Positions 54,176 to 63,117 of a stretch of 64,000 bases of DNA are shown here, piece by piece; position 1 is the first letter of the stretch; the number at the start of each line of letters is the position of its first letter. Below the pieces are notes generated by a model. The model was not told the DNA's origin and made no database searches. It saw only the letters and a program-made list of their open reading frames with translations. The stretch comes from Algorimicrobium echini. GTDB lineage: Bacteria > Bacteroidota > Bacteroidia > Flavobacteriales > Flavobacteriaceae. The stretch spans positions 930,001-994,000 of the forward strand of contig NZ_FOVN01000001.1 in the NCBI RefSeq assembly GCF_900115185.1, given 5' to 3'. The position numbers and the translations under genes were made by a program.

Positions 54176-54326
54176 AACTATTTCAAGCAATTACCCGTTT
54201 CCAAACGACTACAAACATTTACAAACGAATTTAAATAGGTAACTACCGACTAATACTTGCAAGGGGTTGCATCTTTGCCCTGTTGATTTGACCGAATGAT
54301 TTTCAACATAATTAAAACCTTATCTT

Positions 54327-54659
54327 ATGAATACGTTAAGAAACAAAGTACAGTTAATTGGAAGACTTGGACAAGATCCAGAAATCATCAGTTTTGAAGA
54401 TGGTAATAAAATGGCTAAATTTTCTTTAGCTACAGACGATAGCTATAAAGACAAAAATGGTGAAAAAGTAGAACGTACCTACTGGCATCATGTTATTGTA
54501 AAAAATGGCTTGGTAAAAGTCGTTGAGGAGTATGTTACCAAAGGACAAGAAATTGCTATAGAAGGCAAATTAACCAACCGATCTTGGGATGATAAAGACG
54601 GCAAGAAGCATTACATAACCGAAGTGTTATGCAACGAATTGCTGATGTTTGGCAAGTAA
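54327..54659 (+). CDS. ssb: Single-stranded DNA-binding protein
   Basis: 110 residues. An OB-fold SSB with MNTLRNKVQLIGRLGQDPE, FSLATDDSYKDKNGE, YWHHVIVKNGLVKVVEEYVTKG and IAIEGKLTNRSW all visible. It has almost no C-terminal tail after the OB domain, so it is shorter than housekeeping SSBs (about 140-180 residues) and lacks the acidic interaction tip. It could be a second or horizontally acquired SSB. A strong terminator follows. Confidence 0.88.
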   Translation: MNTLRNKVQLIGRLGQDPEIISFEDGNKMAKFSLATDDSYKDKNGEKVERTYWHHVIVKNGLVKVVEEYVTKGQEIAIEGKLTNRSWDDKDGKKHYITEVLCNELLMFGK

Positions 54660-54680
54660 AAATTGCCATAAAAAAAGATA

Positions 54681-54702
54681 AGCCGCGAATGACCTTCGCG
54701 GC
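54681..54702. terminator. Bidirectional rho-independent terminator
   Basis: Arms AGCCGCGAA and TTCGCGGCT around a 4-base loop, followed by TTTTTTT on the plus strand and A-runs before it. It serves ssb on the plus strand and, in reverse, the small gene ending at 54708. Confidence 0.9.
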
Positions 54703-54707
54703 TTTTT

Positions 54708-54884
54708 TTATGCAACTTTTTGAAGCAAATCAAAACACGGACATTTGCCACATCGTTTTTTTTCGCATTTTAAATATTTTTCACAGCATTTGCTTTTTAC
54801 TTTCTTCTCCGCAGAAATGATACCTGCTTCGCGTAGTGCTTTTAAAGCCTTTTTCTGTTTTTTCTTATCTTTCTTTTTGCCCAC
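54708..54884 (-). CDS. Small Lys- and Cys-rich protein with GTG start
   Basis: 58 residues: the frame starts with GTG at 54884 (no ATG in the frame before an upstream stop) and begins GKKKDKKKQKKALKAL. The C-terminal half carries CC-x5-C-x4-C-x2-C-x-C, with six Cys in KSKCCEKYLKCEKKRCGKCPCF, a plausible zinc or metal site. It is shorter than most gene callers keep. Small proteins of this type are common in flavobacteria as far as I recall, with no known function. It ends at the shared terminator with ssb and is convergent to it. Confidence 0.7.
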   Translation of the reverse strand: MGKKKDKKKQKKALKALREAGIISAEKKVKSKCCEKYLKCEKKRCGKCPCFDLLQKVA

Positions 54885-54957
54885 AATGGATTCATTTGTA
54901 GATGATAAGACAAAATTAATTGTTTTTATTGATTCTAAATAAAATTAACTGTTAAAA

Positions 54958-55476
54958 TTAAACAGTTCCCGTTGAGGCTGCAGAATTAATGGTTAATTGT
55001 TCAATATCACGGTCAAACAAATACAATCCGCCTTTATCGTTTCCTATTAAATTTATTTTATCTAAAATGGTGCGTGCCATAGCTTCTTCTTCAATTTGCT
55101 CGGCTACATACCACTGTAAGAAATTGTGAGTGGCGTAATCTTTTTCCTGTAAACTAATATGTACCAACTCATTAATGCTTTCAGAAACATACACTTCGTG
55201 TTCATAGAGTTTTTCAAACATTTCTTGGAAGGATTTAAAGGTTACATTTGGCGCTTTTAATTCCGAAACATGGGCATGTCCGCCACGTTCATTTACAAAT
55301 TTAATCAGTTTTAACATGTGGTCACGCTCTTCTTGAGATTGGCTGTACATAAAGTTTGCCACACCTTCAAGGCCTTTTACTTCCGCCCAACAGGCCATGG
55401 CTAAATATATTTGAGACGATTCTGCTTCTACACGAATTTGTTCGTTTAATGCGTTTTCAATGTTTTTTGATACCAT
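54958..55476 (-). CDS. Ferritin
   Basis: 172 residues of a four-helix ferritin. Ferroxidase-site residues are visible as RVEAESSQIYLAMACWAEVKG, SQEERDHMLKLIKFVNERGG and VAEQIEEEAMARTIL. It stores iron as the bacterial non-haem type. The gene is monocistronic, facing ssb and the small Cys-rich gene, with the SMR gene upstream. Confidence 0.92.
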   Translation of the reverse strand: MVSKNIENALNEQIRVEAESSQIYLAMACWAEVKGLEGVANFMYSQSQEERDHMLKLIKFVNERGGHAHVSELKAPNVTFKSFQEMFEKLYEHEVYVSESINELVHISLQEKDYATHNFLQWYVAEQIEEEAMARTILDKINLIGNDKGGLYLFDRDIEQLTINSAASTGTV

Positions 55477-55561
55477 AATTTATGCTTTTAAGTAAAGTTA
55501 CATAATTTCTTGAGGAGTTCTAGTTATAATATTCCTAAATATGTTGCTATTCTGACTCTGT

Positions 55562-55888
55562 TTAGTTGGTAACAAATTTTAACCCAACAATGGAAACGAT
55601 TAAAGTGGTTATAAAGAATAAACGCCAAAAATCGGCAGGTTCTTTAAAAATAAAGATGCCAACTAAAACGGTTCCTACGGCTCCAATGCCTGTCCAAACG
55701 GCATAAGCGGTTCCAATAGGTAAACTTTGCGTGGTTTTTACCAAAAGTACCATGCTAATGGTTAAACACACCAGAAAACCTATAAACCAATAGGTGGCCA
55801 AGCTTCCAGAGGTTTCCTTAAATTTTCCTAAACAGGCCGCGAATGCCACTTCAAATAAACCAGCAATAATTAATAAAATCCAATTCAT
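55562..55888 (-). CDS. SMR-family exporter (SugE/Gdx-like)
   Basis: 108 residues, four helices. The essential Glu lies in LLIIAGLFEVAFAACLG (Glu13), and LPIGTAYAVWTGIGAVGTVL matches the SugE/Gdx branch better than the EmrE branch. Gdx proteins export guanidinium. A single-gene homodimer is possible. It lies upstream of ferritin and downstream of the EamA gene in the same direction. Confidence 0.85.
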   Translation of the reverse strand: MNWILLIIAGLFEVAFAACLGKFKETSGSLATYWFIGFLVCLTISMVLLVKTTQSLPIGTAYAVWTGIGAVGTVLVGIFIFKEPADFWRLFFITTLIVSIVGLKFVTN

Positions 55889-55942
55889 ACGTTTTTCTAA
55901 AGTAGTTATAAACTGGCTCTAAAATACTTATTTTCAATGACG

Positions 55943-56839
55943 TTATGCAGACTGTTTTACGAAACGTTTTGATAGTAAATTTTTATGAAGTTGTTTTTCG
56001 TAAAATGTCAATCGGATGCCAAAAAGTAAAACGAATCCACCTAATACCATTTGCAAGGTGATGGTTTCATCTAAAAACAACCAAGCTAGAATAGACGCCA
56101 AAATTCCTTGTCCTAATAAACTGACAGAAACACGCGTAGCACGCATTTTTTTAGTGGCAAAACTAATTAGTAACCAAGCAGCAAGTTGACAAATAACGGC
56201 TTGTAAAACTAGTACAAACCAACCCATGTTGGAGAATCCCGAAAACGGTTCGTTTAATCCGTAGCTTAAAAACCCTAAAAATACGGATGAAGCGCCCAGG
56301 CTGATGGTCATAAATGTAAGTACGTTTAATTGTTTTAATACTTCTTTACTAATTAGCATGTAGAACGCATAAAATATACCAGACAGAATACCAAAACTAA
56401 AAGCTAAATCGAAATCCAAGTTTCTAAACGTAGAAAAACCAACCAGCATCATCATACCAAAAACAGCTATCATGGTTCCAATCCAAAAATTGGCTCGTGG
56501 TTTATCTTTTAGGAAAAACAAAGCTAAAACACCAACCCAAACTGGCGATAAGTTCGTTAATAAGGATGCTTGTGTTGCTGTAGATTCTTGAATAGCAATA
56601 TTCCAAACGGCTACATCGCTACCAAAAACAATACCGCAGAGTACGGCTAAAAGTCCTACTTTTAAATTGGGAAGTTTAAACTGCTTTTTCCATAAAACAA
56701 ATGGTACTAATAATACAAACGAAAATGCCATTCGGTAAAATGCCGAAATAACACCTGGCGTTAAATTTAATTTAACCAAAATAGGGAAAACAGAAATACA
56801 AATAATACCAATAACAAGAGCAATTCTAGCCTTTTTCAT
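55943..56839 (-). CDS. EamA-family (DMT) transporter
   Basis: 298 residues, ten hydrophobic helices in two EamA halves, e.g. NLSPVWVGVLALFFLKDKPR at the centre and LLGQGILASILAWLFLDET near the end. Substrate unknown; the family exports metabolites or amino acids. It is 54 bases upstream of the SMR gene, probably co-transcribed. Confidence 0.82.
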   Translation of the reverse strand: MKKARIALVIGIICISVFPILVKLNLTPGVISAFYRMAFSFVLLVPFVLWKKQFKLPNLKVGLLAVLCGIVFGSDVAVWNIAIQESTATQASLLTNLSPVWVGVLALFFLKDKPRANFWIGTMIAVFGMMMLVGFSTFRNLDFDLAFSFGILSGIFYAFYMLISKEVLKQLNVLTFMTISLGASSVFLGFLSYGLNEPFSGFSNMGWFVLVLQAVICQLAAWLLISFATKKMRATRVSVSLLGQGILASILAWLFLDETITLQMVLGGFVLLFGIRLTFYEKQLHKNLLSKRFVKQSA

Positions 56840-56972
56840 AATATCAAACCTTACAATTTAACAGGCCGCAAAAGTAGCGCCTCACGTGTGATTATTATGA
56901 TATTAAATAGGCTATTTCTGATACTATATTATCCCTTATTTGAGTATGAATGAAAAACAGGCGAATTTTGTA

Positions 56973-57875
56973 TTAAAAATAAATGTGTTGTGCCAAACGA
57001 AAGGTGTTGGCATGTGCTTCAATAATGGTTTTTATATCTGGCGAATAACCACCACCCATACTACACATAACAGGAATGTTTAGGTCATGGCAGGTCTGCA
57101 ATACAAACCGATCACGCTCTTTACAACCTGTTATGGTGAGTGCTAATTTTCCTAATTTATCGGAAGCCATTACATCCACACCACATAAATAGTAGATGAA
57201 ATCTGGTTTTTTTGAAGCTATTAGTTTTGGTAGCGTTTCTTTTAGAATAGTCAGATAGGTGTCATCTGTCGTATTCGTTTCTAAAGCAATATCCAAATCA
57301 CTGGTTTCCTTTTTAAAGGGATAATTGCTTTTTCCGTGCATAGAAAATGTGAAAACGGAGGAATCATTCTTAAAAATCTCGGCAGTTCCATTGCCTTGAT
57401 GCACATCTAGATCTACGATTAGAATTTTAGTTGCTAACTTCCTTTCTTGAAGATAACGTGCGCCAATGGCTTGGTCATTCAACATGCAAAATCCTTCGCC
57501 TCGATTGGTAAATGCATGATGCGTTCCACCAGCAATATTCATGGCAATGCCATATTTTAGAGCAAATTCGCTCGCTTTTATGGTGCCATCGGCAATCATA
57601 ACTTCACGCTGTACTAATGCATCACTTAATGGAAATCCAATTTTCCGAATGGCTTTAGGTTCTAATGTCAGATTCAATAAATCGTGATAATATGCTTCGG
57701 TATGCACGCGTAAAATATGAGAATCATCGGGAATTTCAGGTTCAAAGAAATTAGCTTCTGTACAAGTTCCTTCGTAAAGTAATTGCTTGGGAAGCAACTC
57801 ATACTTCAACATGGGAAACCGATGCCTTTCTGGTAATGGATGTTTGTAAATAGGGTGGAAGGCAATTTGAAGCAT
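56973..57875 (-). CDS. Histone deacetylase family protein (AcuC/acetylpolyamine deacetylase-like)
   Basis: 300 residues. The zinc-binding and catalytic motifs GGTHHAFTNRGEGFCMLND, DLDVHQGNGTAEIF, HGKSNYPF and CGVDVMASDKLG are all present. Such bacterial enzymes deacetylate small substrates such as acetylpolyamines or proteins like acetyl-CoA synthetase. It is divergent from the gene at 58048 and 98 bases separate their starts from the next neighbour. No operon partner. Confidence 0.88.
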   Translation of the reverse strand: MLQIAFHPIYKHPLPERHRFPMLKYELLPKQLLYEGTCTEANFFEPEIPDDSHILRVHTEAYYHDLLNLTLEPKAIRKIGFPLSDALVQREVMIADGTIKASEFALKYGIAMNIAGGTHHAFTNRGEGFCMLNDQAIGARYLQERKLATKILIVDLDVHQGNGTAEIFKNDSSVFTFSMHGKSNYPFKKETSDLDIALETNTTDDTYLTILKETLPKLIASKKPDFIYYLCGVDVMASDKLGKLALTITGCKERDRFVLQTCHDLNIPVMCSMGGGYSPDIKTIIEAHANTFRLAQHIYF

Positions 57876-58047
57876 GCAATTTTTTGATTAATTTGAAAGC
57901 AGCAATGTAATCGTTTTATGCGGTTTTTTGTAAGAATACCGGACCAAAAAAGTGTTTCAGAAACGTGTTGTTATTTTGTGTATATTTAATACTTCCTGTT
58001 ATAACATATTGATTGATAGCGTATTTATTCATTATAAACAATACATT

Positions 58048-58719
58048 ATGTTAGGAGAAACATTAAAAATTGCCTTTGGTGAATTGGGGCAGAAAGAAAT
58101 TAAAGGCGAAAATGCCCACAACGATCGCATTTTAGAATATCAAGAAACAACGGGTTTAAATTTTGGAAATGATGAGGTAGCGTGGTGCAGCATTTTTGCA
58201 AATTGGGTGGCGCTTCAAGCCAATTTACCCAGATCTAATAGTGCTATGGCCAGAAGCTGGCTTAAAATTGGTAATAAAACCGATTGGCCACAACCTGGTG
58301 ATATTGTCGTATTTTGGCGAACCGATATTAATGGTATATTCGGTCATGTGGGTTTCTTTTTGGGCTATACCAAAAGTGGCAAATCTATTTACTGCTTGGG
58401 TGGAAATCAAAATGATGAAGTAAATATTCAAACCTTTCCCTTGGATCGTATTTTGGAGTTCAGAAGTTTAACCGATGCGGTTGATGAATCACTAACCATT
58501 CCAACAGGATATTTACGAAAAGGTGATAGTAACGAAAACGTAAAACTGCTTCAGAAAATCCTAATAAAATTAGATTATTTAAACGGTCATGCCGATGGTG
58601 TTTTCGGACCAAAAACCGAACAAGCCCTCATTAAATTCCAAACCGATTCCCATATTTTTGTCGATGGTATTTATGGTAGTGAATCCAGAAGTGCTTTGCA
58701 AGATCAATTAAACAGCTAA
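58048..58719 (+). CDS. CHAP/NlpC-like amidase with peptidoglycan-binding domain
   Basis: 223 residues from the ATG at 58048; the frame is open further upstream but that start would add an odd 32-residue extension. The N-terminal part (GNDEVAWCSIFANWVAL, with Cys; GHVGFFLGYTKSGKSIYCLGGNQND, with His) resembles TIGR02594-type cysteine peptidases. The C-terminal 60 residues form a PG_binding_1 repeat (LRKGDSNENVKLLQKILIKL, GVFGPKTEQALIKFQ). No signal peptide is seen, so it may be released by phage-like or other means. Convergent with tex. Confidence 0.8.
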   Translation: MLGETLKIAFGELGQKEIKGENAHNDRILEYQETTGLNFGNDEVAWCSIFANWVALQANLPRSNSAMARSWLKIGNKTDWPQPGDIVVFWRTDINGIFGHVGFFLGYTKSGKSIYCLGGNQNDEVNIQTFPLDRILEFRSLTDAVDESLTIPTGYLRKGDSNENVKLLQKILIKLDYLNGHADGVFGPKTEQALIKFQTDSHIFVDGIYGSESRSALQDQLNS

Positions 58720-60843
58720 TTATTTATGTAGTTTTAATTGAATGCGTTTTCGTGGGACATCCACCTCCAATACTTTTACAATAACTTGTTGATGCAAGCT
58801 AACATGTGCATTCACATCGCTTACAAAACTATCCGATAAATTAGAAACATGGATTAATCCACTTTCCTTGATACCTACATCTACAAAAGCGCCGAAATTG
58901 GTAATGTTATTGACAATGCCGGGAAGCAGTTGCCCTTCCTGTAAGTCTGTAATGGATTTGATGTTTTGGTTGAATGTAAATACTTTGGCTTGCTCACGAA
59001 TGTCCAAACCGGGTTTTTCTAATTCTTTAATAATATCTTGAAGCGTGGGTAAACCAACAGAATCTGAACAATAATCTGATAAATTCAGTTTTTGAAGCAC
59101 TGTAGAGTTTCCAATTAAATTGGAAATAGGTTTGCCTAAATCTCTAGCCATTTTTTCTACTATGGCATAACTTTCAGGATGTACTGCAGAATCGTCTAAC
59201 GGATTTTTAGATTCCTTTATTCTTAAAAAAGCAGCACCTTGTTCAAAAGCTTTATCGCCTAAACGCGGCACTTTTTTAATAGCGTTTCGCGATTTAAAAA
59301 CACCATGTTCTGTTCTGTAATTAACAATATTTTCGGCTAATTTCGGGCCAATTCCAGAGACATAACTTAATAACGATGTACTAGCTGTATTAATATTTAC
59401 ACCAACCGCATTTACACAACTTTCCACAACCGTATCTAATTCACTTTGGAGTTTTGTTTGGTCTACATCATGCTGATACTGACCCACGCCAATAGATTTG
59501 GCATCAATTTTCACAAGTTCGGCAAGTGGGTCTTGCAAACGTCTTCCAATAGATACCGAACCACGAACGGTAACATCGTAATTTGGAAATTCCTCACGCG
59601 CAATTTTCGAAGCGGAATAAATACTCGCTCCAGCTTCACTTACTACAAATACTTGAATGTCGTTTTTAAAATGGACTTTTCGAATCAGCGCTTCGGTTTC
59701 CCGAGATGCTGTTCCATTACCAATGGCAATAGCTTCAATTTGATAAGCTTCCGCAAGGGAGCTTATTTTTTTCATGGCACCAATGGCATCACTTTTTGGC
59801 GGATGCGGATAAATGGTTTCGTTGTGTTTTAAATTGCCTTGCGCGTCTAGACACACAATTTTGCAACCTGTTCTGAAACCAGGATCGATGGCCAAAACAC
59901 GTTTTTCACCTAGTGGTGAACCGAGTAATAATTGTTTTAAATTTTTGGCAAAAACAGTAATAGCGGAAGCATCGGCTTTTTCTTTGGCATTTTGAAGAGC
60001 TTCATTACTTAAGGACGGAAATAATAAGCGTTTGTAAGCATCTTGGATGGCTAATTGAATTTGAGAGGCACATGCGTTTCTGGATTTAAGAATGCGATCT
60101 TCAATTTTAAATAAGGCTTTTTCGTCATCAATGGAGATTTTTGATTTTATAAATCCTTCCTTTTCGGCACGAAGAATGGCGAGTAATCTATGTGATGGAA
60201 TACGGCTTAACGATTCTTCCCATTCAAAGTAATCACGAAATTTCTGTGCTGCTTCATCATCTTTTTTAGATTTTACCACCTTGGTAGAAATCGTCGCAAA
60301 ACGTTCTAATTGCTGTCGGATATTATTTCTAATATCGGTTCGTTCGTTAATCCATTCCGAGATAATATGTCTGGCACCTTCTAAAGCGTCTTCAGCAGAA
60401 GAAATATCGCCTTTAATATATTTATGAGCAATGGATTCAACATCAGAAGCATTCTGACTCATGATTATTTTAGCCAAAGGCTCCAAACCGTTTTTTCTGG
60501 CCGTTTCTGCTTTGGTTTTTCTGCTTTTTTTATATGGTAAATAGATGTCTTCTAAAGCAGTAATATCTTGAGTGGCTTCTATTTTTTGTCTCAATTCAGC
60601 GCTTAAAACATCTTGATCATCTAACGCTTTTAAAATAGTAATTTTTCGTTTTTCTAGCGTTTCAAACTGCTCCTTATACTTGACGATGTCACCAATTTGA
60701 ACTTCATCTAAATTTCCGGTGCGTTCTTTTCGGTAGCGCGAAATAAACGGAATGGTACAGGCTTCATGTAATAATTCAACCGTGTTTTTTACAGATGTTT
60801 CTGGTAATTGGGTATGGGAAATAATATAGGATACTAATTGCAT
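58720..60843 (-). CDS. tex: Tex-family RNA-binding transcription accessory protein
   Basis: 707 residues, full length. Conserved segments include FISRYRKERTGNLDEVQI near the N terminus, a YqgF-like RNase-H-fold region (RVLAIDPGFRTGCKIVCLD), a helix-hairpin-helix part (LSYVSGIGPKLAENIVNYR) and a C-terminal S1 domain (GIVNNITNFGAFVDVGIKESGLIHVSNLS). Its stop abuts the amidase-like gene with no gap. A housekeeping nucleic-acid factor. Confidence 0.93.
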   Translation of the reverse strand: MQLVSYIISHTQLPETSVKNTVELLHEACTIPFISRYRKERTGNLDEVQIGDIVKYKEQFETLEKRKITILKALDDQDVLSAELRQKIEATQDITALEDIYLPYKKSRKTKAETARKNGLEPLAKIIMSQNASDVESIAHKYIKGDISSAEDALEGARHIISEWINERTDIRNNIRQQLERFATISTKVVKSKKDDEAAQKFRDYFEWEESLSRIPSHRLLAILRAEKEGFIKSKISIDDEKALFKIEDRILKSRNACASQIQLAIQDAYKRLLFPSLSNEALQNAKEKADASAITVFAKNLKQLLLGSPLGEKRVLAIDPGFRTGCKIVCLDAQGNLKHNETIYPHPPKSDAIGAMKKISSLAEAYQIEAIAIGNGTASRETEALIRKVHFKNDIQVFVVSEAGASIYSASKIAREEFPNYDVTVRGSVSIGRRLQDPLAELVKIDAKSIGVGQYQHDVDQTKLQSELDTVVESCVNAVGVNINTASTSLLSYVSGIGPKLAENIVNYRTEHGVFKSRNAIKKVPRLGDKAFEQGAAFLRIKESKNPLDDSAVHPESYAIVEKMARDLGKPISNLIGNSTVLQKLNLSDYCSDSVGLPTLQDIIKELEKPGLDIREQAKVFTFNQNIKSITDLQEGQLLPGIVNNITNFGAFVDVGIKESGLIHVSNLSDSFVSDVNAHVSLHQQVIVKVLEVDVPRKRIQLKLHK

Positions 60844-61469
60844 GTAAGTCGTTTAAATAAAGTGTAAATATATGGACGTTCGCCACCAAACGGATTTATA
60901 AAGGTGTGATTAAAGCTGGAAATAAGTTCAAAATCGGAACCTAATTCGTCTTGAAGCATGCTGGTGTTATAACGTTTCAAATCCAGTCCGCAGCATTTTT
61001 CAGCGCCATTAGTTGCAAAAACGGCAATGAGGACAAACCCATTTTTAGCAACTATATGTTTAATGAGATTGAAGTATGCTTGTTGGTCCTTTTCGGTAAG
61101 AAAGAAATGCAACACGGCACGATCTATCCATAAATCTATGGGTTTTAATTGGTTTAATTTTTTAGGGTTGGTTAAATCATCAACCACACAATTCACATTA
61201 TAATTATGTGAGTTTTTAATGCGTGTTTGCAGTTTCTCAAGTGCTTGATTACTCAAGTCATTTGCAATAAGGTTTGTATAGCTAGCATCCAAAAGCGCAT
61301 CGATTAAGGTGGTTGTTCCTGCACCAACATTCAGAATTTTAGCATCTTTAGGTAATTGTGTTTGAGTAACCAGCGTCATTGTTTTTTCTGGATATTTTTC
61401 AAACCAACCCAATTGATTATCGGCTTTATTATAAGCGGTATTCCAATGCAATTTTAATTCCGATGACAT
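60834..61469 (-). CDS. Class I SAM-dependent methyltransferase
   Basis: 211 residues. The SAM loop is ILNVGAGTTTLIDALL (about residue 46) followed by IANDLSNQALEKLQ. IDLWIDRAVLHFFL and KHIVAKNGFVLIAVFATNGAEKCCGLDLKRY suggest a thiopurine-methyltransferase-like group. Substrate unknown. It overlaps tex by 10 bases, so the two are probably one transcript. Confidence 0.83.
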   Translation of the reverse strand: MSSELKLHWNTAYNKADNQLGWFEKYPEKTMTLVTQTQLPKDAKILNVGAGTTTLIDALLDASYTNLIANDLSNQALEKLQTRIKNSHNYNVNCVVDDLTNPKKLNQLKPIDLWIDRAVLHFFLTEKDQQAYFNLIKHIVAKNGFVLIAVFATNGAEKCCGLDLKRYNTSMLQDELGSDFELISSFNHTFINPFGGERPYIYTLFKRLTCN

Positions 61470-61540
61470 GATATAAGGTATTTGAAACGTTACCGATTTA
61501 TGATACGTAACGCCATTTTTTCAGTGCTGTAAATTACTAA

Positions 61541-61574
61541 AAAAACCTCGCAGTACATAGTCTGCGAGGTTTTT
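61541..61574. terminator. Bidirectional rho-independent terminator
   Basis: Thirteen-base arms AAAAACCTCGCAG and CTGCGAGGTTTTT around an 8-base loop. It lies just downstream of the NlpE/META gene on the minus strand and upstream of the methyltransferase. Confidence 0.9.
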
Positions 61575-61595
61575 CATTTATAATAATGTAATGGA

Positions 61596-62396
61596 CTATT
61601 CTACAGCTTCAAAAACTGCTAAAGGTGCCATTTTTGCCTTGTTTAAGGTCATGGTTTTTCCGTTTAATGAGACGTTATCTACTTTTTCAAGAACTTCCAA
61701 AAATTGCTTTTCAATACTCATATCTGGACAGGCCATCATGGTTGTTGCCATTTTAGAAAGTTTAATTTGTAGTTCATTTTCAATCTCGAATGTGCCGTTA
61801 AAATTATTACAACTAGCATTTCCAAATACGCGGTTATCTTCGGTAGAAAAAGAGATAAATGCTTTGTTATCAGTAATTTCTTGACCCATAAGTTTAACTA
61901 ATTTCCATTTGGTATCGGTAAATGTTATGGCATCATTATTATTCGTGTCTTGTTTTTTTAAGATGTACATATCAGCCAATTCACCGGTAATTACGTTACC
62001 CGATTTGTCTAACTGAATCAACTTATTTTCTCCAACTTTGTACTTGGTTTCGTTTTCATCAGATAATAAGATGTTTTGTCCATCATCTTCCCATTTGTAA
62101 TAACCACGTGAATCAAAAACCCCATCTTTTTTGCCTAAATATTCTGTTACGGCTTCATAAGACATGTCTTCATTTAAACGAAGTGTTGTTTTAATACCTT
62201 CACAATCTGCACATGGTAAAATTCCAACGTAGGTACCTTTCCAATCTAATGAATTTTGACTGGTATGCATATCGGGTTTTTTTTCAGTTTCTACAGCTTC
62301 CATTTCAGCAGCTTCAGGGTTATTTTCTTTATCTGATTTACAGCTTACAGAAAGAACAAGAGCTATTGCGGCAAAGGTTATCAAGTGTTTTTTCAT
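61596..62396 (-). CDS. Lipoprotein with NlpE and META domains
   Basis: 266 residues. Lipobox VSCK follows a short signal. The NlpE-like domain contains the characteristic CADCEGI motif (about residue 58) and a beta-barrel part to ~150. A META domain follows (TDTKWKLVKLMGQEI; NASCNNFNGTFEIENE; TMMACPDM). NlpE-type proteins respond to envelope or copper stress; META proteins are heat-inducible-type lipoproteins (HslJ). The fusion is common in Bacteroidota. First or last of three envelope lipoprotein genes in a row. Confidence 0.87.
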   Translation of the reverse strand: MKKHLITFAAIALVLSVSCKSDKENNPEAAEMEAVETEKKPDMHTSQNSLDWKGTYVGILPCADCEGIKTTLRLNEDMSYEAVTEYLGKKDGVFDSRGYYKWEDDGQNILLSDENETKYKVGENKLIQLDKSGNVITGELADMYILKKQDTNNNDAITFTDTKWKLVKLMGQEITDNKAFISFSTEDNRVFGNASCNNFNGTFEIENELQIKLSKMATTMMACPDMSIEKQFLEVLEKVDNVSLNGKTMTLNKAKMAPLAVFEAVE

Positions 62397-62408
62397 AATT
62401 CTAATTTT

Positions 62409-63113
62409 TTAATTTCCAGATTGTTGTTTGGCTTCATTAATCATTTCGTCGTTTGGAACAATAGCAATATTTACACGCCTGTTTTTAGCACGACCTGCTG
62501 CTGTTGAATTATCTGCAATTGGTTGTTCTTCACCAAACCAATGTGTTGTTAAGCGTGAACTGCTTATACCTTTTACGTTTTTTAAATAATCAGTTACAGC
62601 GTTTGCTCTGTTTTTAGACAGCGTCATGTTATAAGCATCATTTCCAGTATTATCTGTGTGTCCAACCACTAACAGATTGGTATCTGGATACTCTTTAAAC
62701 ACATTTGCTAATTTATCTAAATTTTGTTGTGATGTGGCATTAATATTATATTTTTCGGTAGCAAAATGAACACCACTATTTTCATCAAATGTAACTACAA
62801 TACCTTGATCTACACGTTCTACAGTTGCGCCAGGTACTTCTTCTTCAATCCGTTGTGCTTGCTTGTCCATTTGGTTTCCAATAATGACACCTGCACCACC
62901 ACCAACAACACCGCCAATAACAGCACCTAATTCTGAATTTCCGCGTCCTACGTTATTCCCAATTATAGCTCCTAAAATGGCACCTCCAGCAGCACCAATG
63001 GCTGCTCCTTTTTGTCTGTTATTTGAATTTTCTACTGCTTTACAGTTGGTAAAACTAATTACCAATATTGCTGCAAGAGCCAGTACTGTTAATTTATTTA
63101 TTGTCTTTTTCAT
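62409..63113 (-). CDS. OmpA-family lipoprotein with glycine-zipper domain
   Basis: 234 residues. Lipobox TNCK follows the signal peptide. A Gly-rich zipper (GAAIGAAGGAILGAIIGNNVG, about 35-80) precedes an OmpA-like peptidoglycan-binding domain with VVGHTDNTGNDAYNMTLSKNRANAV. The layout is the YiaD/SlyB-plus-OmpA type of outer-membrane anchor. It lies 13 bases before the NlpE/META gene and likely shares a transcript. Confidence 0.87.
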   Translation of the reverse strand: MKKTINKLTVLALAAILVISFTNCKAVENSNNRQKGAAIGAAGGAILGAIIGNNVGRGNSELGAVIGGVVGGGAGVIIGNQMDKQAQRIEEEVPGATVERVDQGIVVTFDENSGVHFATEKYNINATSQQNLDKLANVFKEYPDTNLLVVGHTDNTGNDAYNMTLSKNRANAVTDYLKNVKGISSSRLTTHWFGEEQPIADNSTAAGRAKNRRVNIAIVPNDEMINEAKQQSGN

Positions 63114-63117
63114 TATA

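Noticed and set aside
59446-59832. Plus-strand 128-codon open frame
   Set aside because: It is antisense to the central part of tex, with no homology features.
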